Assembly (NCBI RefSeq): GCF_000004075.3
Contig: NC_026660.2
Span: 29,205,498 to 29,269,497, forward strand
DNA length: 64,000 nt
Source: Cucumis sativus
Lineage: Eukaryota > Streptophyta > Magnoliopsida > Cucurbitales > Cucurbitaceae
Direction of reading: 5' to 3'
In this document: piece by piece, positions 42,796-56,161 of the stretch
Numbering within the stretch: the stretch's first letter is position 1
How the letters are laid out: every line of letters begins with the position of its first letter
Made by a program: the position numbers and the translations under genes
The notes under the pieces: generated by a model
The model's database searches: none
The model's input: only the letters and a program-made list of their open reading frames with translations
What the model was told of the DNA's origin: nothing

Positions 42796-45700
42796 GAGAA
42801 TTTAAAAATAAAAATTAATCTTGAAAGAAAAAATTACTACATTGAAAGAAAATTAGAAACGATAATTCATAAGTTTTTTTTAAGACAAATTTAGTCAGAG
42901 AAGGGTTGAGAGTGATGCGAAAGAGAAGAAAAATAGTGTTAGGTGAAAAAAATTAGAAGTCAGTTTCTAAAAGTACTTTTTTTAGTCAAAAAAAATCTGC
43001 TTGACCATACAGTTTTAGAAAGTATTTTAAAAACAAGGAACATAATTAGTTATCAATCCAACTTCATTACTACACAATTACAAAAATAAAATAAAATAAT
43101 TCCATTTTATAACAAAATTTTAATTTTAAGTTTGGAAATGGAATGTTTGCAAACAAAAAAAATTAAGATATTAAAACCCACACACTACCTTTCTTAAAAC
43201 AAATAGTCCTCTTGTATATCTAATTACTTAAATTTACATGTCATATGAAAAAAAAAAAAGTTATAAATTGATTTTTTCTAAATTTTATGATGCAATTTTT
43301 CTTTCGAAAATGGTGATGGTTTCCCTGCTGACTACAATTTCATGTTTTTTAATTTAATCGTTTTTATTAATCGGCCGTACTTTTAGCCAAATTCTAAAAA
43401 CAAAATAATAAAACCTTAATGACCATATTTGTAGTTATCCAAACTCGATTTGGTTTTTTTAAAATATTGTTATAAATTAAATAACAAAGCAAATAAATGA
43501 ATGAAAGTAATAGTATTTATATTAAACATCAAAGTTAGTTACTACACGAAATGTAACTCTGATTACCAAATTACATGAGTAAACAATAACACCAATCTGA
43601 TTCTAAATATTGCAAACATATTAATTTTTGTTCTTATCAATTCATTAAAATGAAAAATATATATTTGTGATATGAAATCTTCCCAAAGCAATTGGTTTTA
43701 TGGATGACACGTATGCCAATGTGGTACACTTATGATAGTAAATCATCTTGTTCTCACTATTAGAATAACTTTGTCTTACTATGAGCCTAAAATCACGTTA
43801 CAGCATTTTTTGATTTGAAACATGCACAATGATTTCGTTTAGATTTTACACAATGTTTCATAACAACAAATATATACTGAATGTCCATGATCTACTATAT
43901 TCCTACACAATGTAGACTTGCATTAATGTCATATCAATTTCAACTCACAGTCACTAAATTGATAAAAGAAAAGAACTTTTAGGATATTATTTTATCAACG
44001 AAATGAAATGAGGTCCATTCCAAAAGCAAGTCTTGAAGTGCATATTTGACCTTGCAATCATAGATATGATATCTCACATCCTTCTCCAAAGGAAAATTTT
44101 TAGTTTTTCTTTTTAAAAAATTCGGATAAGCTTAAAAGCAAAATCAAGAAGCAGATGATGGTGACAAACAGAGGACAAAGCAACACGATGCATTGGCATT
44201 TGCTCCCACTTGTTTTATTATTTTATGAACTTCACCGTTCCCTTTTCACTTTTTTGGGTGGATTTCAATGTGATCTTTGTTTGTTGTACCTTTTCTCAAT
44301 GTTGTGGCTCAAAATCCATCTGCTCCCAGATTCTAGTGATCCTTTGGAAAAAAAAGAAACCCACAACTCTGCCACGTTTCGTCTGTAAACAAGAGAGGTA
44401 AATTTTTTAACAAATTAATAGATAAGTACAGCGAATCCATGAAAAGGAATAAAAAATATAACTTGATTTAACCCAAAAGTAAGAATGGATCAAGACCTCA
44501 AACTCATACCAGAGTCAGAAATGTTGAGAGAAGTTTTCTCAATCATTACAATTCCCAATCTTCACAATCTTGACAGTCAAAAGTTCAAAGTTCTTCTCTT
44601 TCCTTCTCCTTTAAATAGGTTTTTAAAAAGTTGTCCCACAAAGCAAGTTAATTATTCCATTTCCACATATGAGAAAGCTTGAACTTCCCTGCTGTTTTAC
44701 TTTTGTGTTCACCCAACTTCTATGAGACAGGCTTCTCTTCCTTAAAAGAGGAGTTGTCAAAGTAAATTGAACTTTGGAAAGTAGTTTGGGAGTAAAAGTG
44801 TCCAGCTTCTTTTTGTCTGCCAAATCTTCAGTGTTTTCCCAGCTATGGTTATTTCCTGACATTAGAACCTTCAAAATTTAACACTAACATGGTTTGTACT
44901 TTATCTCTCGCCTCCAAAAGCTGCAATAAAGCTATATCATACAAAATTTGTGGAAAATATTGGGTTGTTGGTATCTATGGGACAGCACAAGTTTGCACGA
45001 CATAGACCAATTGTCAAGTTACAGATCACTTGCAACTCTTTCTTTTATTAAAAGAAAAAGAAAGAAAAAAAAGGTCTTCCATCAGGAATTTGATTTTCCT
45101 TCTCATGTGTTGGTTGGACTATTCACCTCCGATTTGCAAATCCATTTTCAGGCATCTATCTTGGAAAGAAGAGATAATGGTTGCTCGCATAGGATAGCAG
45201 AACATAGACCAATGTCAATCCACTATACATGACCCATCAGAAATATTAAATCATCTCTAATTCTAAAAGCTCTTAATTGATCAATAATAATCATATTAAT
45301 TTGATTCAAGAAATTCAAGATAATTTAATGTAAACTCGAAATAAAATAGTATTATAATATTTGAACTAACCTTTTGATCAAAATCGAGTGTATAGCTCAA
45401 GCACACATTGCTTTTATGTTGACCTACAGCTTGGTTTGTTACTATAATAAATAACCATTAAACCTAAATGCCTAAACCCATAAACTAGTCATAATCAAGT
45501 GGCAAGCATTTAACAAAAATAAAAAGGAAAAAAATTGCTGTTGCGGTGCCGACCAACTTGGCGTAATTAAGAAAGTAACTAGTGGAGGGACTATTGAGAG
45601 GAAGAACAGTGTTTGAGGCAAAACACTACTTTAAATCAAAGTGGAAATCGTGCAAAGTAGTGAGGTGGGATATTAAGTATAAAGAAGAAGAAAAAATTCT

Positions 45701-45838
45701 CTAAGTGGCAAATAAAGTGACTCCATTTAAATCCACTTTTTTTTCAAAGTGGATCAATAAGTTTCAAGCAATTAAAGAACTCCAAGCCTTCCAGGCCAAT
45801 ACACTCTCCCATGGGAATTTTTTAATGCACTTTCAATT

Positions 45839-46008
45839 TTGATACAGGACAATCAAAGTTTACATGTCCAATGAGTTTTAATCTTGATACAAAGCAATCA
45901 AAGTTTACATCTCCAAATGAGTTTTAATCTTGATACAAAGCAATCAAAGTTTACATGTCCAATGAGTTTTAATCTTGATACAAAGCAATCAAAGTTTACA
46001 TGTCCAAT
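45839..46008. repeat. 45-bp tandem repeat, about 3.7 copies
   Basis: Units at 45839-45883, 45884-45929 and 45930-45974, with a partial at 45975-46008, share TTGATACAAAGCAATCAAAG, TTTACATGTCC and AATGAGTTTTAATC. The first unit has AGGAC in place of AAAGC, and the second has one extra base. Confidence 0.9.
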
Positions 46009-49000
46009 CTTATTCTATCGAGAAGTTCCAACAGGACTATGGTGGCCAGATCATCATAATTAAATCTTTATTCTTGGCTGTAAATCATTCAACTTAACAC
46101 CACTAAAGTGCTTTATCGAGTTGTTTTGATGGTCAACTCAACAACTAATTAATGGCATCAAATTTGGGTTTGGAGTTTTACGATTGGAGACATGAGTTCA
46201 AATAGCATATCTATTTCTCAGTCTCTAATTACTTTTCTTTAGTATAGTAATATTTGAACCATCTATTTCCAGAATGAAAGGTTGAGTCAATTATTATTAA
46301 ACTAAGTTTGTTTTGGCTCCACGTCTTTAATTGCTCTCATCTCTTTCCACTGTAATCTTAACTATCGTGTCTGGAATAAGAATAAAATTGATACAAAATG
46401 ACAAACATTCGAGCTTTTGAATGACAACACATAACTTAACCAGTTGAGTTACGTCAAGGTTCCAATGATTAACATCTAAATAATGCTGTTCATTATTTTT
46501 TTCAAGCATATGTCACAAAGGCTTCAACTCAAGTAGTATATGCTTGGCTTATTCTTCCTCTTATATTGACGTGGACTTGATCAATGGAAGTCTAACAATA
46601 CATACATCAAACCATTTCCAGATTATACATGTATTTTAACCAAATAAACATAATATACTATACAAAACTTTTAGAGAGGAACCTCTAGATATCATGGGAT
46701 TGGTGACATCTTAACTAATAAAGTGGCGAATAACAAAAGGGGCGGTTGTGGAAAAATGGAAAATTCGGTGTGTGTGTATACTATGTGTATATATGAAGTC
46801 TGGAGCCATTAGTCAACTGAAGAGACAAACTACTGTGTCGATTGCTTGGTCCATTGAGTTTATTTTAAAGTGAGAACTTTTGGTTTAATTGCCCTTTCCT
46901 GTTGGAGTTGGAGATGATGAGGATGTATTGCTCTTTCCATTATCTTTTAACCCGACCTTTTCAATTTCAAAACCATGTCCTCTCCATTTACCAAAAATTC
47001 ATAGTTCCATCGCTTCCAAATAATCAATAAGTTACTTAAATATTCAAGGATAATAATTATGAATAATAATCCGGAGAAATATGATATAGCAGTCGGGTAA
47101 ATATGTTTCCCTGGGTTTGGAAGGATTTCAGAAATTTATGATATGGAACTATGAGATCTGCATTGTTTCTTTCCAAAATATCTTGGCAGTTGAATTTATG
47201 TACGGTTGAAGGGTTTGAGATGTTTTTGTTTGTAGAGTATGTGCTCTGATTGTCCAAAAGAAGAAATTGTAGAGACTAAGTCATATTGTAGATCGTAGTT
47301 TGTAAAAGGTAAATTCAAAAGCTTGAGTTTATAAAGCTTATGAGAATAACAAGCTAATGAAAATAAAACATGCTTGCCCACTAAGTGCAACTCGACTTTC
47401 ATATTCCACGCTAAAAAAGCTCAATCCACTAGCCTAACAACTCTAAAAACTAGTTAAGATGACCAATGCCACTAACGGATTAACTGAATGTCGCAGTTCC
47501 TTCGAATCTAAATATCAAAGTTCAGCCTAAAGAGAGAACCAAGTGGCAAAACATAAATCTAAAAAAGATGCTACCAGGAACTTTGTCTAACAAACCCAAA
47601 AGTACCTTTCCCTGTTCCTTGTGCTCAACGTTTCAACGTATCCGTCCCACTTAAGTGGACTACCTTTTTAAAGCTTCCCACTTTCCAGATGGGATTCTCT
47701 CCAAAGTCCACATTGTCTCTTAAATCTCCCCAAATTCAGTTTTCTCACGTTAATAATTTAGTCTCATTCGCTGTAACGGAATCACTTTCACTCACTCAAA
47801 TCAATTTAAACAACATCGATTAGCCTACTTTCAATCAGCTTACACTTCACCAAATGGAACTTTTTTGGTTTTAAATTCTTGATGCGGGTCCCACCCTACT
47901 ACTCCACGGAGAGATTCATACAACGCATTCCCCAATGTCGGATTCGAGAGACAGCTAGCTCATTTTTTTAAAATTTCATCAACGGCTTTCAACCTAGGTC
48001 TGAATTTCTTCCCAAGTATCCTAAACCCTTACCCCAAGGCTGCCCAAAATGGCTTTTCAGAAACGGCACATTCTCTATGCGCAATCATCACCGTCAGCTT
48101 TATTAATTCCCACAACAATGCAACATATCTCTCAAGAAAGGTCATAACACAACTTCGTAAAGGCGATCATTCAGGCCCTAAAATTGGAAATTGAAAATAA
48201 GAATCTCAATGATTTCAGCCAACGGTGTCTGTGTGGGAAAATAAATGGCGAAGGTGGAAAGGTGCTTACCTACACTAGAAAACTAATTGGTCTTAAAAGG
48301 TCACAGTTCATACAAGATGAGAGAATTGTTACTATACATACTTAAGAACTAGGGAGCACCAAAAGAAAGCTTCTTCATGAGAATGGAATACAGACTAGCT
48401 CAGTCCTATTACCAAAGGGATTGTCATTCCACAGTTCCTTTTAAGCAGCAAATGCTTACCAGCCATTTTCCAAATATGTAACAAAATCTCCAGACTAGAA
48501 TTTATATCATTTGATATCATGTTTCTTTCGATATTTTTTAATATCGCATCAGGATATCTTTTGTATCTAGTTGTATTACCTTAACCAATCTTAACATGAG
48601 AGTTATGATAATATGAACCTGGATGTCCTCGCTTTACCCCATAACCATTCAAGCACTCAAGAGTCAACCAACTAAGATTGACTTTAATCCCCATAAATAA
48701 ACAGCCACGAATTCAATTAAAAAGGTCCAAGGAAAGAAAATTGAACAAAAACTTTGTACTTTCTATCTAAACGAAGAAAATAGAGGATTATTTTGTGAAG
48801 ATTTGTTCCTGTTAGGCCACTTATGTTTCGGTCAAATATAAGATATTGATTAGATTTGCTATTTTATTGTTTAGTTGAGTTATTTGGGAAGTTATGTATT
48901 TTTTAGTTAGGGGCATGATGATCTTGTGTCTATTTCGCTGAGTAGAATAGTTTTAGTTTGCGATACAACGGTCTTTTACATCATATTATTGGCTTTTGGA

Positions 49001-51446
49001 ATGAAATCCTTTGGCCTGATGGTTGAACAGCTTCGTAAATATTTTTGCAAATTTTAATCTAGGGTTGCATGGTTTGAGCATTCATATAAGTATAGTCAAC
49101 TTGTTTGTGGAGTGTTCAAAAACCTTGAGCAATAAATCGATCCTCCCCACCTCCTATTCTTCAATCATAACTCACAAGGTAATCTTCTCTAATTCTCCCT
49201 TCAAGTTGTCCCAACTGATATTCGGGAGTTTTAGTAATTGATAACGAGGAGTCCCCAGAACAAAAGGCTTTTAATTTCAAATGGTTAGGCTTTCATATCA
49301 CATGGCTAAGACTGCAAGGTTAGTAGTCGTCCATGCATAAAAAACTATGTTAGAAAAGATCGTTTAAATTTACATTGCTAATAGACAACGAGTTACTATT
49401 CTTACATGTTCCTCGCCAACGGCTTGGGCAGCTTCTGCATCTGCAGGGTTAGTCTATCTACAATCGTTTGGTTAGGTAATAGGTAGAGCCTAACCAACAA
49501 AACGTAGATGAACATCAACTGCAATAACAAAAAGTGAAACTTCTTAAAAGCATATTCAAATAAAATACAAAGGAGAACGTCAGTTGGCAATTTAAGGGTG
49601 AGAAAATACAACCCCAGATTACCGAAGTCCCTCTCGAGATGTGAATTAAGTTTAATCATGGAAGTGAATAACAATAAACGTGGATAAATAAACGAAACAG
49701 ATCCAAGTGAACCGAGGTGCAAAATATTCCTCAAACTCATACACTGGACACTAGAGAAGCAGTTCATAATACGACCCTACACAAAAGCAATATTGCACAC
49801 AGAAATTAGAATTACCATGAGATAAATTTAAGTGAAGCTGCGACTTTCAATAAATGAAAGAATAATCATCACATTTAGGTGCATTTTAGACTAAACTATC
49901 CATAAGCAGTTCTATGATCCAACATTAACCTTTTTTACCTTCGGTAACTGAATTGAAAAAACTGGCCGTGGAATGTTTAACCTACATAGGACCACTTAAA
50001 AAAAATACAACATTGTTTGAACTGTTACGGTACCTCAACTTATATCGATAAGTTAACATTTTAGAGCTTAAGTAACTTGATGGAAGAGTCAAAGCCGTGC
50101 GGAATGTTTATGCCCATTGAAAAGGTAGAATCGTGTGGAATGCCCATTGAAAAAGTAAAGCCGTGTTGAATCCTTATGCTGAATAAGACAACATAAAAAC
50201 GCAGCAGACTTGTAACTTATGACACAGAAGCAATGCAAGAACAGAAGGAATGCAAGTCAATACTTGATTATGGATTATGTCACGCAGTTTAAATTTCAAT
50301 GTTTGCTTCTTGAAGCTCCATCTAAACCATCTCCTGCACGCCACCGAACCTTTTACTTGGTGGAAAGAGGAACTTTTTTTTTTTTTATACCTTTGCAAAA
50401 AAAAAAAAAAAAGAGGAACTCTTGTTTTTTTTTTTGGGTGAGAAGCTTGTTTCAAAGTACCAAGTATCTAATAAATTTGAAAAAGCTCGGAACAAAAGGA
50501 CTACATGGAGCAGAACCAAAAGTCATGATGGAAATTGTAAATTACGGGGAAGGGGAAAAAACCGATTGAAGGAATATATAGGAGCGATCACCTCAGCGCT
50601 CACCTCAGCGCTCACCTCAAAGAATTTTTGTATGTCAATACAAACGCATTTTCCATGGCTGAACTTGAAACCGCCAAGAAGTTAAAACTGAGTTGCAAGA
50701 ACAACCAAAAGAAAATGTGCATTGATGATAAATGTCAATGGTATCCACTTTCACCAATTTAAGAATCTAATTATGAAAGGTTGTAAACCTGACAGCAGCC
50801 AGACAACACTCGTAAGGCTTAAGAACCCGCTGACACACACGCTATGTCAACATTTTTTGAGATCGCGTTGATGCAAGGAACAAAAAATTCTTAGGTCCTA
50901 CATCCATTTAATTAAAGAACGAATAATGTCTTAGAGCAAATACTCTTCTTTCCCTGAGCCTGCAGTATTGCGTAAAACGCTAAGTGTTTCGTTCGAAGCT
51001 TCCTAATTCTCCCCAGAAAATCGAGTTTGCATCTCATATGATGGCTAATCAAATTAGAAAAATGTTGAATGACGACCAATTTTTCTTTCCGTAATCTTTC
51101 CTTTGAAAGATTAGATTCTTGTAAATTTACCATTGGAAAGATGACTGCCAACTTAGAAGAGATATTATGTGATGCTACTTCAATTTTCAAATGCATAGGA
51201 ACACCTAGTCAGTACCTGCTTCAGGGATCGATCATTAAATAAATATGGGACCCGGCAGTGGGAGAACTGATCAAGTTACGACTAGATCACCGCAATTCAA
51301 AGACACAGAGGAGCAGCAGTGACTGGGTTGCTCAATAATTAGAAAATTCGCGAATTTTCCATGACTGGTAGCAGATTAGCTCATAAATCCGATGAAGTCT
51401 CAGTAACAGCTAGAATTCTCGAGATGAAGATTATGAATGAAAATTA

Positions 51447-53264
51447 TCACCAATAATCAAGACAAGAACATGAACCATCTTTGAAGTGGTGAAAACGAAA
51501 TTTATCCCTAACAATTATTTCTCTATCAGCAATAATAGAGATGTGTTTAATAGCTGAATGGCAATCCTCGCATATTCGAAGGTTCTTTACAATTCTAATA
51601 GTCTCACCTTGATTGGTTTTAAGTAAACCAAATGCTAGTGCAAGCTTCTCACTGTGATACCTAAGGGCATAATCCCTTTCTTCTTCTTCCAAATCATGCA
51701 TTAAGGACTCCGGTGCTGGTACATAGCCTGATTCACTACATCGACACATTAATTCATCTAAATACCTATATATAGTGTTTGTCTGAGGATGAGACTTGTC
51801 ACCCATGCTAAACAAATAGGTCTTTCGATTGATCTCTATGGTGCTATAGCCTACTTGCTTCTTTAGGCGTCGTCTGGTCATCATATTTCGTACCATCTCC
51901 ACTCGATCCATCCTACCGGCCAATGCATATATGTTAGAAAGCATTACATAATGGCCAGGATTTTCTGGCTCAACTGATAAAACATGTTCTGCAACCTTAA
52001 CTCCAAGGTCAAAATTTCTATGCATTCTACAGGCCCCGAGCATTGAAGTCCAAACCGCCGGGCCTGGCTCCTTGGGAATAAACTTTTTGATAAATTGATA
52101 AGCATCGTTGAGCAATCCAGCACGCCCAAACATATCTACCATGCAGACATTATGTTCTACTCCTGGAACTAACCCATATGCTTCCTTCATGCTCGAAAAT
52201 ACCCGACGACCATCATCAATCAACCCTGAATGAGCACATGCAGACAAGACTGCAACGAATGTAATATTGTTAGGACGAGGACCATAAGCTCTCATTTCAG
52301 TAAAAAGCTCCATTGCTTGCCTACCGTAGCCATGCATGCCGTACCCTGAAATCATGGCTGTCCAGGTGACAACATTCCTTTCTTTCATGGAGTCAAAAAC
52401 TTCCCGCGCTTTGCTTACATTCCCACATCTAGTGTACATGTTAATCAAAGAAGTACCAAGAACCACGTTGAGATCAAATCCATTACCATCAGCATAATCA
52501 TGCAACCAGCAACCGAAATCAAGCGCCCCTAGCTGAGAACAGGAAGACAATAAGCTCACTATTGTTGCTGAATCCGGTTGAAAACCCGACTCCATCATCA
52601 GATGAAATAAACCAATTGATTCTTGCGGGAGTCCATTTTGGTCATACCCTGATATAAGTGAGTTCCAAGCTATAATTGTTCTTTGTGGCATTGCATCAAA
52701 CACCTTCTTGGCAACTTTCATATCACTAGCTTTAGCATAGAGAGCAATTAAAGCAGCCTGAACATACATATCAGAACCATACCCACAAACCATAACGTGA
52801 GAATGAATTTCTTTACCCAACCTTAGAGCTGAAAGATCCGCACAGGCTTTAATCACAGACGTAAAGGTGTAATTCGACTGGGGAGCACCTGAGAAAAGCA
52901 TGCGACGGTAAAACAAGACAGTATCAATAGAGAAACCGAACTTGGAAGTCACTTTGAGGAGGGAATCAAACAGGAAAGAATCCGGATTAGGCACAGTGGG
53001 GAACAATCGTCGAGCATAGGTGATTGAACCAGCGGTACAAACCAGAGAAATAAGCTTAGTGAGGAGGGATCGACTTCTATGGAGTCCGGAAACGATGATA
53101 TGGGCATGAACTTGTTGAAGGTTTCTGAGACGGGGACCTGATCGAAGAAGCGCTTCGTGGACAGGAGAATGCGATTGCGTGTCAAAATTGCGAGTTACAG
53201 GATGTTGAAATGCAAGTTGTTGGGTTTGCAGTTTAATTTTGTTCATAGTTGGGTTTCTATCCAA
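51447..53264 (-). CDS. pentatricopeptide repeat protein, PLS class with E and DYW domains (At2g33760-like)
   Basis: One uninterrupted exon of 605 aa, as usual for PPR genes. From about residue 45 come tandem PPR motifs, recognisable by TFTSVIKACADLSALRLGKE, VAKKVFDAMPQRTIIAWNSL and ITFVAVLSACAHSGLIDDG. An E/E+ region follows, and the last 90 or so residues form a DYW cytidine-deaminase domain. Its zinc and catalytic residues are present in YHSEKLALAFGLL and CEDCH, and it ends exactly in LDYW. DYW proteins edit specific C residues to U in mitochondrial or plastid transcripts; the target cannot be read from sequence. It resembles Arabidopsis At2g33760 along its length. The start is the first ATG; a second in-frame Met is six codons later. 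Confidence 0.95.
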   Translation of the reverse strand: MDRNPTMNKIKLQTQQLAFQHPVTRNFDTQSHSPVHEALLRSGPRLRNLQQVHAHIIVSGLHRSRSLLTKLISLVCTAGSITYARRLFPTVPNPDSFLFDSLLKVTSKFGFSIDTVLFYRRMLFSGAPQSNYTFTSVIKACADLSALRLGKEIHSHVMVCGYGSDMYVQAALIALYAKASDMKVAKKVFDAMPQRTIIAWNSLISGYDQNGLPQESIGLFHLMMESGFQPDSATIVSLLSSCSQLGALDFGCWLHDYADGNGFDLNVVLGTSLINMYTRCGNVSKAREVFDSMKERNVVTWTAMISGYGMHGYGRQAMELFTEMRAYGPRPNNITFVAVLSACAHSGLIDDGRRVFSSMKEAYGLVPGVEHNVCMVDMFGRAGLLNDAYQFIKKFIPKEPGPAVWTSMLGACRMHRNFDLGVKVAEHVLSVEPENPGHYVMLSNIYALAGRMDRVEMVRNMMTRRRLKKQVGYSTIEINRKTYLFSMGDKSHPQTNTIYRYLDELMCRCSESGYVPAPESLMHDLEEEERDYALRYHSEKLALAFGLLKTNQGETIRIVKNLRICEDCHSAIKHISIIADREIIVRDKFRFHHFKDGSCSCLDYW

Positions 53265-54290
53265 TGGCTTTGCAGTTGGCAGTAAGAGGGGAAATCATTC
53301 AAACTACTAGAAATTGGAACAAAAATTGATGATTATGCCCAAAACTACAGCCGATGAAGTAGTAGTCTTTACAGTTCCAGTTCCTTCAGTTGAAGCTCCA
53401 AAATCCAAAGCGTCGCCATTAGTGTAAGTTGTTGTTGCTTCCTTTCGTCGTCCTCGGCATTCAGCTTGTTGCCAACGGCCAAAAATCCCATGCCTCCTAA
53501 ATACGAAAGTTCGATTCATTTCGCGGGATTGATATAATTAAAATAAGTTGAGAGTTATGCAAATATGGCGGTATGATTTTCATTATTAGGGATGGTCTTT
53601 TCCAAGTTGTTATAAACAATTTAACTTCCTTAGTAATTTCAATTTTTATGTTTTATATATATATATTTATGAGAAACTCTATTTTCTTATCTTAATATGT
53701 TTTTCACATTGATCAAATTTACAACTCTGTCACTCAGCATACAAATTTATTGACTACAATATATAAACTCTAGTTAATGGATCAAACTCCCCAATGTATT
53801 TTGTAGATATACACAATTCTTTCACCTCAATGATTGAACTTTCTCTAAACACTTCTCCTCCCGCTTCCCATTATGTATACACTGATGGACCAAGTAATTG
53901 CCTCGCTCCAACTCAGTTCATCTCGAATATCGACAACAGATACGACAACAAATGTAGGCCTTCAAATATATATCTTAGAGAGAATTATTGACGCTATCTT
54001 GATTGGGTGAAGTGACGAAATCCTTACATTTGTGTGTGAAGGAGAGAGATGCATTTAAAAAAATGTTGAACAAATGTTTTATCCGTTTAATTGTAAATTT
54101 GGTTTGTATTAGCTCATCGAATTTAATTGTTTATCCATTTGAATGTTTGCAAATAAAACAAAAAAGTTAACAAATTTATAAATATAATAAAATTTTACAA
54201 GTATATATATTTTTGAAGGCTCATTTAGTCGATCTAAATATAAATTTGGGCTGACCCATAATTATATCTAATCTAATGAATAAAGAAATA

Positions 54291-54530
54291 GTTACAAATT
54301 TAGCAATTAAATTCAAAATAATTAAATATATAACAATATTTTTTAAAAATTGCAAATATAACAAAATTTGTCAAATTCTATCAATGATATAGTCTATCAC
54401 TGATAGACCCTGTTGTAAAAACTGATCTATCACCGATAGATCATACGAGTCTATCAGTGATACATAGTTTTGTTATATTTGTATTTTTTTTTAAATGTTA
54501 CTATATCCTTAATTATTATTCCTCAAATGG
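54291..54530 (+). mobile_element. dispersed repeat, long copy (copy B) with internal palindromes
   Basis: Starts GTTACAAATTTAGCAATTAA and ends CCTTAATTATTATTCCTCAA plus ATGG, collinear with copy A at 15792-15954. The extra central block, about 54385-54475, contains GTCTATCACTGATAGAC and GATCTATCACCGATAGATC, each nearly self-complementary, then GTCTATCAGTGATA. The block can fold into hairpins. It encodes no protein. Confidence 0.65.
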
Positions 54531-55783
54531 GATTAAGCAATAACTTTGGATTAAATCAATATTAATAATATATAAAACAATGCAACAAAATTCCTACCTG
54601 TTTGGGGTATCATGAACTTTAAATAAATGTGGTTGGGTTCAGACTCCAGTTTTTTGTGTTACAATTCCTTTAATATAAAAGTGGTTGATAGATCTGCAAG
54701 ACCCCATTAATATCTTTGCTAAAGTAAATTAGAAATGAAACACTATCTTTAAGGGAAAAAAATCGAAACCCAATGAAATCAAAATGAGAAGTAAACAATA
54801 CGGGAAGATAGAGTAACATCTCAATAGATAAAAAGTCATATCAATTACAAACTAAATTTACTTTCACAATAATTAAACAATTTAAACCACAGTTGCAAAT
54901 GTAGACCAAAAGAATTTAAACTACTTTATTTTATATCCTAAACCAAAAGAAGACATGTGAAGAGATTCAAATCCCTCATGCAGGTTGTTTAACTATTGAA
55001 GCTACATAAATTAGCTAAGATGAATATTAAAAAACACAATAATAACAATGACTAGAAAATTAATATTCTGTAAATCCTAGAAGTACGGACATTTTTTTAG
55101 TTTAACATGTAACATGTAACATGTCACATGTGAAGTACAAGATTCAAACCTCCAATTTGTTGGTAAATGATATGATAACGTATGCTTTAAACAGCCAGGT
55201 GGGTTACAATAAACTATTTAGTTCAAAATTTAAACAGACTTAGATTCGAAATAAGAACAGACAGATAAAAAAGGGGATTTAAGACGATACTTGCAACTGA
55301 GCAGTGGGCAGCCTCTTTTTTCAAAGTGAAAGTTCAAAACTGTCGGTTATTGAGCACTAAAGCCTGCACCACAGTAGGACCTTAAGAAGGAGTATGTAAG
55401 AAGGAGAGAATCCACAAAAAGTTCACAACAGCCAGTAGAACTAAATGCATTAATGACACTAAAGCAATCGTCTTCATCAATTTCATTGAAATTTGAAACA
55501 GAAGGGTTCTACTAAAAAGCAAGGCAGAGCCAAGAAGAATCTAAGAAAAGAGTACTGCCATCTTTCAACTTCTCTTGATATGTATGCCTATTGTCTTCCA
55601 GTTCCAACCGAAATCAAGTGAATCAGTGATATCGGCTTCTACAACAAATCCGTTCAACTTAAGACATCAGATTAATACAGAACTTCAGCTCTTGAATCAC
55701 AAAGTTAATAATCATATCTCATGACAATTCAGTGGCCCGGAAGTTCATTAAATTCTTTCCATCAATCACAGCTCTTATCTTTC

Positions 55784-55899
55784 ACTATACCGATGAACTC
55801 GACAACAAAGCATCAAGTATGACTTAAATTTCATTTGACTTACTATACTAATGAACTCGACAACAAAGCATCAAGTATGACTTATATTTCATTGGACTT
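55784..55899. repeat. 58-bp tandem duplication
   Basis: The unit ACTATACYRATGAACTCGAC through TTTCATTKGACTT occurs at 55784-55841 and 55842-55899 with a few substitutions. It lies in, or just beyond, the 3'UTR of the minus-strand membrane-protein gene. Confidence 0.85.
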
Positions 55900-56161
55900 A
55901 TTAATAATCACATAATATTTACAAAAAGGATTGTGGTTTTTAAAGCTGAAAAACGTTGTTCAATCAACAAGAAATGAAAAGAAGAAAAGACACAACACAC
56001 ACAAGGGAAAGTGGGATGGATTGTCCCCTTTCTGCGATATGAATGTTTGAATCAGTAGCGTTCTTTCCCCAATTTTGAACAGATACCCAAACCCAGAAAA
56101 ATCTCAATGCAATTTGTAACTTGGAATCAAAAGAAAAGACTCGACAATTTAGTTAGGGAAA

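Larger units (their letters stand above)
41256..51446. other. 10-kb gene-poor region between PHO2 and the PPR gene
   Basis: No ORF here looks like a conserved protein. It contains a MITE-like segment at 42610-42795, a 45-bp tandem repeat at 45839-46008, and TA and A runs. The DNA is less AT-rich at about 47600-48300 and 49400-51250, which might be unrecognised non-coding transcription or the PPR 3'UTR. Minus-strand ORFs such as 49402-49767 and 50912-51196 have no recognisable motif and are not called as genes. Confidence 0.5.
53265..56161. other. intergenic region between PPR gene and membrane-protein gene
   Basis: Holds the PPR 5' flank, the long copy of a dispersed repeat (54291-54530), a 58-bp tandem duplication (55784-55899) and, towards 56161, the 3'UTR of the next minus-strand gene. 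A 70-codon minus-strand ORF at 53307-53519 has no family signature and is more likely an upstream ORF. Confidence 0.6.

Noticed and set aside
44155-44401. Two overlapping plus-strand ORFs with hydrophobic stretches
   Set aside because: No conserved motif, overlapping frames, no splice context; expected by chance in T-rich DNA.
49402-49767. 121-codon minus-strand ORF
   Set aside because: Leucine and phenylalanine-rich without any recognisable family; no supporting exon structure. A non-coding transcript is possible.
53307-53519. 70-codon minus-strand ORF upstream of the PPR gene
   Set aside because: No recognisable domain, low-complexity Thr/Gly stretch, and position just before the PPR ATG suggests a leader ORF at most.
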